From Lysobacterales bacterium (GTDB lineage Bacteria > Pseudomonadota > Gammaproteobacteria > Xanthomonadales > Wenzhouxiangellaceae): a DNA stretch of 64,000 bases. The stretch's first letter is position 1. Each line of letters opens with the position of its first letter. Positions 1 through 7,830 of this stretch are shown piece by piece. The notes below the pieces were generated by a model. The model was not told where the DNA came from, ran no database searches, and saw only the letters and a list, made by a program, of their open reading frames with translations. Location of the stretch: NCBI GenBank assembly GCA_002722315.1, contig PBLG01000007.1, positions 104,798 to 168,797 of the forward strand. The letters are read 5' to 3'. The position numbers were made by a program, and so were the translations under genes.

Positions 1-83
1 GCGGGCGCCAACTCGGCCATGCGCTCGTAGGCGGCAATCAGTTTTTCGGTAGCGGACACATCCTCAAACGGACCGGGGCTCAT
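1..83 (-). CDS. N-terminus of a protein cut by the window edge (possible Ser/Thr kinase)
   Basis: An ATG at 81-83 opens a frame that runs off the left edge; only about 27 residues are visible, starting MSPGPFEDVSATEKL. Its ATG overlaps the TGA of the ECF sigma gene by four bases (ATGA), so the two are very likely translationally coupled. Sigma factors of this ECF type are commonly followed by a serine/threonine kinase with TPR repeats. That function is an inference from context, because no kinase motif is visible in this fragment. Confidence 0.5.
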   Translation of the reverse strand, partial: MSPGPFEDVSATEKLIAAYERMAELAP

Positions 84-724
84 TGCCGATTCGGTTCGAG
101 CTGGTCGTAGAGCCAGGCGCAGGCAAGCTTCCAGCGCCGCTTGACGGTCGGCGCGGAGACGCCCAGCAAGTCGGCCAGCTCCTCGACCGTCAGCCCACCG
201 AAGATCCTCAGATTCACGATCTCGCCCAGCTGCCGGTCGGCTTCGGTCAGCGACTCGAGGGCTGCATCCAACGCAAGCAGTTCGTCACTGCGCTGGAACG
301 ATACAAGTTCAAGTGCCTCCGGCGAGGCGCGCTTGAGATGTCCGCCGTGGCGAACCGCCTGGGAACGCCGCGCATTGTCGATCACAACGCTGCGCATGGT
401 CCGGGCGGCCGTTCGGTAAAAGTGTAGAGGATTCTCGGGCTCGGACCCGGGAGAACGGTTCAGGCGCTCGAACGCCTCGTGGACGATGCTGGTCGTCCCC
501 GGTGAGTCCTGATCGCGATAGCGACGACGCTGCGCATGGGCCAGCGCGCGCAATTCATCGTAAAGGCGGGGGAACCAGTCGGCGGTCCAGTCAATGCTTG
601 AATGGGCGTAGACACACGCGGCCTCCGACTCGGAGCGGTTTGATCCGTTTCGGTCCTTTTCTTCGTAGTTATCCATGCAAGGGGCACCGTGTCCGTCGAT
701 TAGGGAATCACGACACATATCCAT
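80..724 (-). CDS. ECF-type RNA polymerase sigma factor
   Basis: The protein has sigma region 2 near PRLYDELRALAHAQRRRY and a region 4 helix-turn-helix near LTVEELADLLGVSAPTVKRR. This matches the ECF subfamily that usually pairs with Ser/Thr kinases (SigmaECF, TIGR02999 type). It would direct RNA polymerase to a small regulon under control of a partner. The start is uncertain. The ATG at 724 has AGGGG nine bases upstream and gives 214 residues. A GTG at 751 and an ATG at 676 are alternatives, and the first 50 or so residues are polar and not typical of the family. The stop overlaps the next gene (ATGA). The gene is divergent from the secreted propeller gene at 836. Confidence 0.85.
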   Translation of the reverse strand: MDMCRDSLIDGHGAPCMDNYEEKDRNGSNRSESEAACVYAHSSIDWTADWFPRLYDELRALAHAQRRRYRDQDSPGTTSIVHEAFERLNRSPGSEPENPLHFYRTAARTMRSVVIDNARRSQAVRHGGHLKRASPEALELVSFQRSDELLALDAALESLTEADRQLGEIVNLRIFGGLTVEELADLLGVSAPTVKRRWKLACAWLYDQLEPNRQ

Positions 725-835
725 TCTGCCAGACCCCTGGTTCCCTGTCACCTGCTATTCGGGACGGGAGGATCAAAGCCTCAACGTGCCGCCAATGTCG
801 GTCGTTGGTTCACTGATACATGAGGATCGCCTGAC

Positions 836-3085
836 ATGCCACCGATTAAACGTAATGACCGCGGGAATTGCAAAAAGGCCGGTTTCGCGCCTTCGTCACC
901 CGCAATGCCTGCAAGCGGGTCACCGGTAATTCTGATGATGTTTCTGGCTGTCGTCGGCTTCCAGACATCCTCTCATGCAACCGAGATCGTCTATGCCGCG
1001 CGCAACTGGAACAACGACGTGGCGCACTTCCCCGTGGATGCCACAAGTTTCAGCGGTACGCGAGTTTTTGCCCCCTGTGCACCGACCGACGTCGTCGGCC
1101 ACCCGAATGGAAACCGACTCTATACAGTCTCGCAATGCGTTCAGGGGCCAAGCGAAGTCGGTGTCATGGACCTCAACGCAGCAGTACCCGGGGTGATAGC
1201 CCGACTTCCGCTTGGCGGAGGCACTTTCGGTCTGGACATCAATCCGGATGGTTCGCGGGTGTACATCGCGGACTTCTGGGCCAACCGTATTCAAATACTC
1301 GATACGACTACAAATACCTACGACACGCCGATTGACCTTGGATTCAGGCCCTTCCATATCAAGGTTGCGCCAAGCGGCGACTTCGCGTACGTCAGTAACA
1401 ACGGTGCCGGGTCAATAAGCAGAATCAATCTGTCCACGGGCGCTGTGGTCGGTGACCCCATCCTGTCCGGCGCCGGCGCGGGTCAAATTGCATTTCTGCC
1501 CGACGGTAATACGGCATTTGTCGCGAACTCCAGTTCGACCACGATCACCGCGATCGACGTCGTTGCCGGCGGTGGATCCAAGGTGATCGGGGTCGGCAAC
1601 ATACCTAGGGGAATTGCGGCGCATCCCGGCGGCGGCAAGCTCTACGTCGCTAACGAGTTTTCCGGGTCAATCTCGGTAATCACGACCGAGCCGGGAGAGT
1701 GCCTGGAAGCCGTGGAGTCTCCACCCTGCGTGGCCGGCACCATAAGCGTCGGAGGCAACCCCTACGACGTGTCCTTCAGCGCTGATGGCCAGCATGCGTT
1801 CGTGACCAATTACGGGTTGGCGCAGGTCCATAAGATCGACACCGCGAATGATTCCGTGGTGCGCAATTTTGGAATGGGCACGCCAACCAATACCACGTTT
1901 CCGGCATTGCAAGGGATTACCGTGCTGGACGCGCCCGATGCCGACCTGGATGGCGTACCCGATTCGCAGGACAATTGCCCGGACGTGCCTAACGCCGAAC
2001 AGACTGACACCGATCGCGACGGCGTAGGCGACGCATGCGAACCGGTCAATGAACCTCCAACGGCCAACGACGACAACGCCACGACCGACGAAGACACCGC
2101 AGAAACCATCGATGTCGCGTCCGACGACACCGACACGGACGGCAACCTGGATCCATCATCGGCGAATACTGCCTGCGGCACCTGCAGCACGCCGACCAAT
2201 GGCAGCCTGGTCAACAACGGCGACGGCACGTTCGACTACACACCGGACGCCGACTTCTTCGGCTCGGACTCGTTCGTCTACGAGATCTGCGATACCGACA
2301 GCGCCTGCGATACCGCGAGCGTCGGCATCACGGTCGACCCGGTCAACGATGCGCCCGCGTTTACCTCCGGCGCCGATCCGGTCTTTTCCGCCGGCACGTC
2401 GGGTCTTCAGTCGATAGCAAACTGGCCTCAGAACGTGAACCTCGGGCCAAACGAGACCCAGCAGATCGACGGCTATGCGGTAATGACCGTGTCGGATCCA
2501 GGCGGCGTGATTTCCGGCGCCGCGGCCATCAGCACCGCCGGCGAGCTGAGTTTCACCCTGTCGGGCAACAGCGGAACCGCGCAGCTGGAGGCGACGCTGA
2601 CCGACGACGGGGGTACGGCCAACGGCGGAGATGACACCTCCGGCGCCGTCGCATTCTCAGTGACGGTGGAGGCGCCAAGCGCCGACGCCGGAATCGAGCT
2701 GGTGCTGTGCACCGACAGAAGTGCACCGGCTGCCGACTACGCCTACGGGCTTCGAGTGTCCAATGCCGGCCCCGACCCGGCCGAAGGGGTGGCGGTCACG
2801 CACATCCCGATCGCGGGTTCGGTCGTGACCTCGATCAGCGATCCGATCTGTCTGGACATCGGTTCGAGCATCGACTGCGATCTTGGAACACTCGCACCGG
2901 GGGCCGAGGCGTTGATCGGCGTGGTCATACGGGTACCGGATGCAGGCGCGCAGTCGTTGACGATGAATGCCGAAGTGGCCGCGGCAACCGGCGATCCGAA
3001 TCCCATGGACAATTTCGACGAAGCCCCGCTCGAAATCGTGCCGGGGCTGGTCGTCGCCGACGGGTTCGAGATCTGCACGCCCTGA
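836..3085 (+). CDS. Secreted YVTN beta-propeller protein with TSP3, Ig-like and DUF11-like domains
   Basis: 749 residues. An export signal with a hydrophobic stretch ([12 protein letters not shown]) ends near residue 48. About seven YVTN/40-residue propeller blades follow to about residue 360, with phrases such as [14 protein letters not shown]. Next is an Asp-rich thrombospondin type-3 calcium repeat ([14 protein letters not shown]), then a cadherin/Big-like domain ([17 protein letters not shown]), and a C-terminal DUF11-like domain rich in Cys and Asp. It ends [11 protein letters not shown], a tail shared with two other secreted proteins here. It is probably a surface or secreted Ca2+-binding protein; no catalytic motif was seen. 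GAGG lies ten bases before the ATG, and an ATG at 905 would give a more ordinary signal peptide. The gene converges directly on the next gene with no spacer. Confidence 0.85.
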   Translation: MPPIKRNDRGNCKKAGFAPSSPAMPASGSPVILMMFLAVVGFQTSSHATEIVYAARNWNNDVAHFPVDATSFSGTRVFAPCAPTDVVGHPNGNRLYTVSQCVQGPSEVGVMDLNAAVPGVIARLPLGGGTFGLDINPDGSRVYIADFWANRIQILDTTTNTYDTPIDLGFRPFHIKVAPSGDFAYVSNNGAGSISRINLSTGAVVGDPILSGAGAGQIAFLPDGNTAFVANSSSTTITAIDVVAGGGSKVIGVGNIPRGIAAHPGGGKLYVANEFSGSISVITTEPGECLEAVESPPCVAGTISVGGNPYDVSFSADGQHAFVTNYGLAQVHKIDTANDSVVRNFGMGTPTNTTFPALQGITVLDAPDADLDGVPDSQDNCPDVPNAEQTDTDRDGVGDACEPVNEPPTANDDNATTDEDTAETIDVASDDTDTDGNLDPSSANTACGTCSTPTNGSLVNNGDGTFDYTPDADFFGSDSFVYEICDTDSACDTASVGITVDPVNDAPAFTSGADPVFSAGTSGLQSIANWPQNVNLGPNETQQIDGYAVMTVSDPGGVISGAAAISTAGELSFTLSGNSGTAQLEATLTDDGGTANGGDDTSGAVAFSVTVEAPSADAGIELVLCTDRSAPAADYAYGLRVSNAGPDPAEGVAVTHIPIAGSVVTSISDPICLDIGSSIDCDLGTLAPGAEALIGVVIRVPDAGAQSLTMNAEVAAATGDPNPMDNFDEAPLEIVPGLVVADGFEICTP

Positions 3086-3847
3086 TCAGCGTGATCTGGC
3101 CGGCCGCATCCGATGTTCGCGCAGGCGCTCGTAGGTTGCGCTGCAGCACGACGCGACGTCGTGCGCGCGGCCGGTCAATTCGGGCGTCTCCGAGGGCGGC
3201 GGGCCGAAGCCCGTCGATGCCCATACGCGCTGGTACCAGTGCGGCGCCCATGGACCGTCGGTATCGCGCGGGCCGGGCGGCCAGGCGAGCATCTCGGGCA
3301 TGAAATCGATCCCGAGCCGCCCGCACAGGGCTCGAAGATGCGCTTCCGGGTCGGCCAGGAACTCGCCGGAATCGATCACCGGCGGCTGCTGGCCCAGTTC
3401 TTCGGTCACGAACCGGTACAGCGCCCACTGCTGCGGCACGCCGATGTCTTCGGCCGACACGGTTTCGCGCTTGTTCAGGTAGGAGGCCACCACGGCCGCC
3501 GGATCGCGGATCAGGAACACGTGCACAAGTTTCGATAGCCAGTCGCGCTGCAGCATCTCCGGCAACAGGTGATGGGTCATGTGCTTCTGGTACCAGACCG
3601 GCCGGCTTTGCGGCACGGGACCGGTCAGCGCCTCGGTGACCCTGCGCCAGTCGGTTTCCATTGCGCCGATGACCGCGTCGCGCATCGGATGGTCCTCGCC
3701 GGTCATCTCCAGCCAGGCGCCGTACAGCGGCTCGTCGGCAACGGAGCAGTCGGGACGATTCTCGAACGCGCGCATCATGGCCGTGGAAATGTTGCGCGGC
3801 CCGGACCACATCGCGATTCTGAGCGGATGGGTGCTGTCGGGGCTCAC
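3086..3847 (-). CDS. Sulfotransferase-like family protein
   Basis: 253 residues from a GTG that overlaps the upstream aminotransferase stop (GTGA). The N-terminus MWSGPRNISTAMMRAF sits where sulfotransferases carry the 5'-phosphosulfate loop, in the variant GPRNIST form. A second conserved strand, VFLIRDPAAVVASY, matches the 3'-phosphate-binding RDP...S motif. This subfamily often sits beside, or is fused to, class IV aminotransferases. The acceptor substrate is unknown. The overlap implies co-translation with the aminotransferase, so both may act on the same amino- or keto-acid metabolite (inference). A longer in-frame extension upstream lies inside the aminotransferase gene and is not likely to be used. 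Confidence 0.8.
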   Translation of the reverse strand: MSPDSTHPLRIAMWSGPRNISTAMMRAFENRPDCSVADEPLYGAWLEMTGEDHPMRDAVIGAMETDWRRVTEALTGPVPQSRPVWYQKHMTHHLLPEMLQRDWLSKLVHVFLIRDPAAVVASYLNKRETVSAEDIGVPQQWALYRFVTEELGQQPPVIDSGEFLADPEAHLRALCGRLGIDFMPEMLAWPPGPRDTDGPWAPHWYQRVWASTGFGPPPSETPELTGRAHDVASCCSATYERLREHRMRPARSR

Positions 3848-4722
3848 CTTTCGCCTGCCAGCAGGTCGGCGTAGGCGCGCTGCAGCCGCTCGGTCACCGG
3901 TCCACGGGCGCCGCTGCCGATCGTTCTCGCATCGATTTCGCCGACCGGCCTCAGCCCGGACAGCGTACCGGTGGTGAACGCCTCGTCGGCCGAGTAGGCC
4001 TCGGTGAGGCTGAACGGCTTCTCGCGGCATTCGATACCGAGATCGCGGCACAGCGAGATCACGTGACCTCGCGTGATGCCGCCCAGGCAGTAGCGCCCGT
4101 CGGAGGTCATCACCGTCCCGTCCCTGACGATGAAGAAATGCGTGGAGTTGCATGTGGCGACGAAGCCGTCCGGGTCCAGCATCAGCGCCTCGTCGGCGCC
4201 GGCCAGGTTGCCCTGGATGCAGGCCAGGATGCAGTTGAGCTTGCTGTGGCTGTTGAGCTTGGGGTCCTGCACGTCGGGCGCGCCGCGGCGAACGTGCACG
4301 GTGAACAGCTTCTGCGGGTGCGTCAGCGCCTGTTCGGTCACCGGGTGATGGCCGGGAATGATCACCAGGGTCGGGCCCGAGCCGGCCAGCGCCGGATCCT
4401 GGTAGGGCTCGCGCCTGACTCCACGCGTCAGCATGATGCGCAGGTGGGCGTCATCGACCAGTTTGTTCGCCTCGATCACCTCGGCCACCGCCCTGCGCAG
4501 TTCGTCGGCGTTCGGGACTTCCGCCAGCAGCAACGCCCTGGCGCCTTCGGCCAGCCGGCGAATGTGCGCGTCGAGGAACGCCGGCCGCCCGCCGACGACC
4601 CGCACCCCCTCCCAGACCCCGTCGCCGAGCACGAAGCCGGAATCGAATACCGACACCTGCGCCTGCGCCTCGGGCTTGAGCTCGCCGTTGATCCAGATGC
4701 TGTATTGCTTGTCGCCGGCCAT
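3844..4722 (-). CDS. Class IV PLP-dependent aminotransferase (branched-chain / D-amino-acid type)
   Basis: 292 residues, the usual length for fold-type IV enzymes. The N-terminal motif VSVFDSGFVLGDGVWEG is typical of branched-chain and D-amino-acid aminotransferases. HSKLNCILA carries the expected Schiff-base lysine, and TTGTLSGLRPV matches the phosphate-binding turn near the C-terminus. It should transfer an amino group between an amino acid and a 2-oxo acid using PLP. Substrate side chain specificity cannot be read from the sequence. It is the first gene of a two-gene unit with the overlapping sulfotransferase, transcribed away from the cytochrome c gene. Confidence 0.88.
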   Translation of the reverse strand: MAGDKQYSIWINGELKPEAQAQVSVFDSGFVLGDGVWEGVRVVGGRPAFLDAHIRRLAEGARALLLAEVPNADELRRAVAEVIEANKLVDDAHLRIMLTRGVRREPYQDPALAGSGPTLVIIPGHHPVTEQALTHPQKLFTVHVRRGAPDVQDPKLNSHSKLNCILACIQGNLAGADEALMLDPDGFVATCNSTHFFIVRDGTVMTSDGRYCLGGITRGHVISLCRDLGIECREKPFSLTEAYSADEAFTTGTLSGLRPVGEIDARTIGSGARGPVTERLQRAYADLLAGER

Positions 4723-4846
4723 GCGTTCGCCACCTTAGGTTTGGATGGGGTGAAGTGTACTCAACCCGCTCATGCCGGGCGCGCCAGTCGGATTCGACCA
4801 CGGATTCGCGTACCATTGGCCGAAACAACAAGACCGGGAGACATTT

Positions 4847-5509
4847 GTGAAAGCGATTACCAGGTTCCTCAAGACCGCCCTGGTGCTGGCGGTGATCGTC
4901 ATCGGCGGCGCCATTGCATATGCCTACAGCGGCTACTACGACGTGTCGGTCGGGACCGGCCACAACGCCGTCACCCACTGGTATCTATCCACGCTGCGCT
5001 ACAACTCGATCAAGCGGCGCGCGGACGAGCTCGAAGTGCCGCCGCTTGACGCCGAGGAAATGATCCGCGCAGGCGCCGTCAGCTACGACCAGGGCTGCGC
5101 CGGCTGCCACGGCCGGCCCGGCCGCGAGCCTTCCGACAGCTTCGATCCGCGCCCACCGGCGCTGACCCGTCATGCGCACGACCCGGCCTATACGTTCTGG
5201 GTCGTACGCAACGGCATCAAGATGTCGGCCATGCCGGCGCGCGGCGAAGACCGGATGTCCGACGAGCAGGTCTGGGAAGTGGCGGCGTTCCTGCAGGACG
5301 CTTCACGCCTGACCGAGGGCGAGTATCGCCAGATGGTCGAGCCGCCGCCACCGCCGCCGGAAGTCGAGCCGGTGCCGGAATCCGACGAGGCCGAGGTGAC
5401 CGAGGACGGGGATGAAGATGGCGACGATCCGGAAGCCGCCAACGATGCGCAGCCCACCGACCCGGACCAGGACGAACAACCACCCGCCGACGAAGACACC
5501 GACGGCTGA
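4847..5509 (+). CDS. Membrane-anchored cytochrome c with long acidic tail
   Basis: 220 residues from a GTG with GGGAG upstream; an in-frame ATG at 4772 has no such site. One N-terminal membrane helix (residues about 8-25) anchors it. The periplasmic domain has one haem c site, CAGCH, and a plausible axial Met in IKMSAMPARG. The fold resembles class I cytochrome c / cbb3 subunit domains and would pass electrons in the periplasm. After residue about 165 it carries PPPPPP and then about 50 residues almost wholly Asp, Glu, Pro, Gln and Ala, which is unusual for the family. The M24 peptidase gene follows 21 bases later on the same strand. Confidence 0.85.
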   Translation: MKAITRFLKTALVLAVIVIGGAIAYAYSGYYDVSVGTGHNAVTHWYLSTLRYNSIKRRADELEVPPLDAEEMIRAGAVSYDQGCAGCHGRPGREPSDSFDPRPPALTRHAHDPAYTFWVVRNGIKMSAMPARGEDRMSDEQVWEVAAFLQDASRLTEGEYRQMVEPPPPPPEVEPVPESDEAEVTEDGDEDGDDPEAANDAQPTDPDQDEQPPADEDTDG

Positions 5510-5530
5510 GCCCAGGCACTGGAGACCCGA

Positions 5531-6904
5531 ATGCTGAAACTGATTCGAACCGCAGCGGCCATTCCGCTCATCGCTTTCGCCGGCGTCATGGCCGGTCCGG
5601 CAACCGCCGACGACCACTCCCCCGGCCAGGGCCGCATTGTCGAGCCCGGCGCCGCGGTGCTGACGCAGCGCGACCGCATCGAGCCGGAAAACCAGATGGT
5701 CGCCGATCGGCTGCAGAACCTGCTGCCGCAATTGATGAACGAGAGCGGGCTCGACATGTGGCTGGTGCTCAACCGCGAATACGCCGAGGACCCGGTGTAC
5801 TTCACGCTGGTGCCGCAGCCGTCGTTCGCCGCGCGCCGCACCACCATGCTGATATTCGCGCGAAACGCCGACGGCGGGGTCGACTTTCTCAGCGTCAACC
5901 GCTACCCGCTGGGCGAGCCCTTCCAGGTCGATTGGTCCGGCGGCGACCTGGACGAACAGTGGAAGGCGCTGGGCGAACTGATTGCCGAGCGCGACCCCGA
6001 AAGCATCGGTATCAATACCTCGCGCACCTGGCCGGAAGCCGACGGCCTCAGCCACGGCCTGCACAAGCGCCTGCTCGAAGTGCTCCCCGAGGGCTTCGAG
6101 GACCGGCTGGTATCGGCCGAGGATCTCGTCGTTCGCTGGATGGAAACGCGCTCTGAGGCGGAACTCGAGGTCTATCCGCACGTCGTCGCGCTGGCCCGCG
6201 GGGTGATCGCCGAGGCCTTCTCCAACCGCGTGATCACGCCCGGGGTGACCACCACCGACGACGTTGCCTGGTTCATTCGTGACAAATTCGAATCGCAGGG
6301 CCTGCCGATCTGGTTCATGCCGTACGTCAACGTGCAGCGCCCGGGCGAGGAATGCACCGCCGAGTCGGATTTCTGCGGCGTCGAAGGCGTCATTCATCGC
6401 GGCGACGTGCTGCATACCGACGTCGGCATCTGTTACCTGAAGCTTTGCACCGACACGCAGGAAATGGGCTACGTGCTCAAGGCCGGCCAGGACGACGTAC
6501 CCGACGGTCTCAAGAAGGCACTGGCCGAGGGCAATCGCTGGCAGGATCTGCTTACCGCCGAATTCGTCACCGGCCGCAGCGGCAACCAGATCCTCGAGGC
6601 CGCACAGCGGGCGATGACAAACGAGCCGTGGCTGCACAACATCTATACCCACCCGATCGGCTTCGTCGGCCACGCGCCCGGCCCCACCATCGGCATGTGG
6701 GACAAGCCCGGCGCGATTCCGAACACCGGCGACTGGCCGCTGCACCCGAATACGGCCTATGCCATCGAGGGCAACGTCATGATGCCGCTGGATAGCTGGG
6801 ACGATCAGCACGTTCAGATCAAGCTCGAGCAAAGCGCGTATTTCGACGGGCAGCGCGTGATCTACCTGGCCGGCCGCCAGACCGAGTGGCACGTGGTGCG
6901 GTGA
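5531..6904 (+). CDS. M24 family metallopeptidase (Xaa-Pro aminopeptidase-like), exported
   Basis: 457 residues with a signal peptide ending near PATADD. The N-terminal half resembles the creatinase/prolidase N domain, and the C-terminal half is the pita-bread catalytic domain. Candidate metal ligands occur in the family order: Asp in HTDVGICY, Asp in CTDTQE, His in THPIGFVGHAP, Glu in AIEGNVMM and Glu in KLEQSA. It should cleave N-terminal residues from peptides, possibly next to proline, in the periplasm. It lies 21 bases after the cytochrome c gene and probably shares its transcript; no functional link between them is evident. Confidence 0.85.
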   Translation: MLKLIRTAAAIPLIAFAGVMAGPATADDHSPGQGRIVEPGAAVLTQRDRIEPENQMVADRLQNLLPQLMNESGLDMWLVLNREYAEDPVYFTLVPQPSFAARRTTMLIFARNADGGVDFLSVNRYPLGEPFQVDWSGGDLDEQWKALGELIAERDPESIGINTSRTWPEADGLSHGLHKRLLEVLPEGFEDRLVSAEDLVVRWMETRSEAELEVYPHVVALARGVIAEAFSNRVITPGVTTTDDVAWFIRDKFESQGLPIWFMPYVNVQRPGEECTAESDFCGVEGVIHRGDVLHTDVGICYLKLCTDTQEMGYVLKAGQDDVPDGLKKALAEGNRWQDLLTAEFVTGRSGNQILEAAQRAMTNEPWLHNIYTHPIGFVGHAPGPTIGMWDKPGAIPNTGDWPLHPNTAYAIEGNVMMPLDSWDDQHVQIKLEQSAYFDGQRVIYLAGRQTEWHVVR

Positions 6905-7006
6905 CGCCGCGAGAGCCGATTTCCGCGCCAGGGATTCATTGAACGCGGCGACTGGACGCACGGACGTCTTCCGAATGCCCGCCCCGATCGACGGGACAGG
7001 CGACGG

Positions 7007-7765
7007 ATGATCCTGCGCGATATCGTTTTCTGGATTCTATTCGCGTTGCTGTTGCCCCAGGCCCTCTGGGTGCGCAAGACAGCCGCGCGCTTCCCCGCCG
7101 CCGAAGGCGGGCCGAAAGGCGCGATCGGGCGCGGGCCGCCCGCGTTCCGGCTTCTGGCCATCGGCGACTCGATCATTGCCGGCGTCGGGTCTCGAACCCT
7201 GGACGACGCGCTGGTCGGCCGGGCCGCAACGCATCTTTCCGGCCAGCTCGACTGTCGCGTCGAATGGACCGCCGCTGGTCGCAGCGGTGCGACCACTGGC
7301 CAGGTCGCAACGCGACTGCTGCCGGGCCTGGAAAGCATGCCGGCCGATGCCGTGCTGGTCTCGGCCGGGGTCAACGACGTGATCTCGCTGCACGGCCTGC
7401 GACGCTGGGAGAAAGATCTCCGCGCACTGCTGGCGGCGCTGGCGTCGCACTGGCCGAATGCCGTCATCGCCTTCAGCGGCCTGCCGCCCATGAACCACTT
7501 CCCGGCCCTGCCCCGGCCGCTTCGCGCGCTGTTTGGGCTGCGTGCCAGGCAGTTCGACCGCGTACTGTCCGGGGTACTGGCAGAGCATCCGCGCGCAGTC
7601 CACATTCCGCTGGACTTCGAAGCCCGTCCCGGCGGCTTCTGCGGCGATGGCTTCCATCCATCGGAACAGAGCTACGGGGAATTCGGGATCATGGCGGCCG
7701 GCGCGATCGTTTGCGGTTTGCGTTCAGACCGACGGGCCAAGCCGGGAACGGCGGATAGCGCGTAG
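7007..7765 (+). CDS. SGNH/GDSL family esterase-lipase
   Basis: 252 residues. The N-terminus holds a hydrophobic helix (ILFALLLPQAL) that could anchor it or act as an uncleaved signal. Block I is LLAIGDSIIAG with the nucleophile Ser, block III is SAGVNDVIS (GxND), and block V is GDGFHPSE with the Asp and His of the triad. It should hydrolyse ester bonds of a lipid or acylated cell-envelope substrate, specificity unknown. It follows the M24 peptidase by about 100 bases on the same strand and converges on the S9 peptidase gene. Confidence 0.87.
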   Translation: MILRDIVFWILFALLLPQALWVRKTAARFPAAEGGPKGAIGRGPPAFRLLAIGDSIIAGVGSRTLDDALVGRAATHLSGQLDCRVEWTAAGRSGATTGQVATRLLPGLESMPADAVLVSAGVNDVISLHGLRRWEKDLRALLAALASHWPNAVIAFSGLPPMNHFPALPRPLRALFGLRARQFDRVLSGVLAEHPRAVHIPLDFEARPGGFCGDGFHPSEQSYGEFGIMAAGAIVCGLRSDRRAKPGTADSA

Positions 7766-7830
7766 ACGCGCCGCGCAACGGAAACTCTGGACAACGCTGC
7801 GCGGATGCTACGGGGATGCAGGCCTCCCGC

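Noticed and set aside
415..434. Potassium selectivity filter claim for the TAXI-channel protein (residue numbers)
   Set aside because: The loop is TGYP, not TVGYG or TIGYG, so potassium selectivity is not supported; only a pore-like arrangement is claimed.
5303..6961. A 552-residue minus-strand frame opposite the M24 peptidase
   Set aside because: The plus strand shows the metal-ligand motifs; the opposite frame has none.
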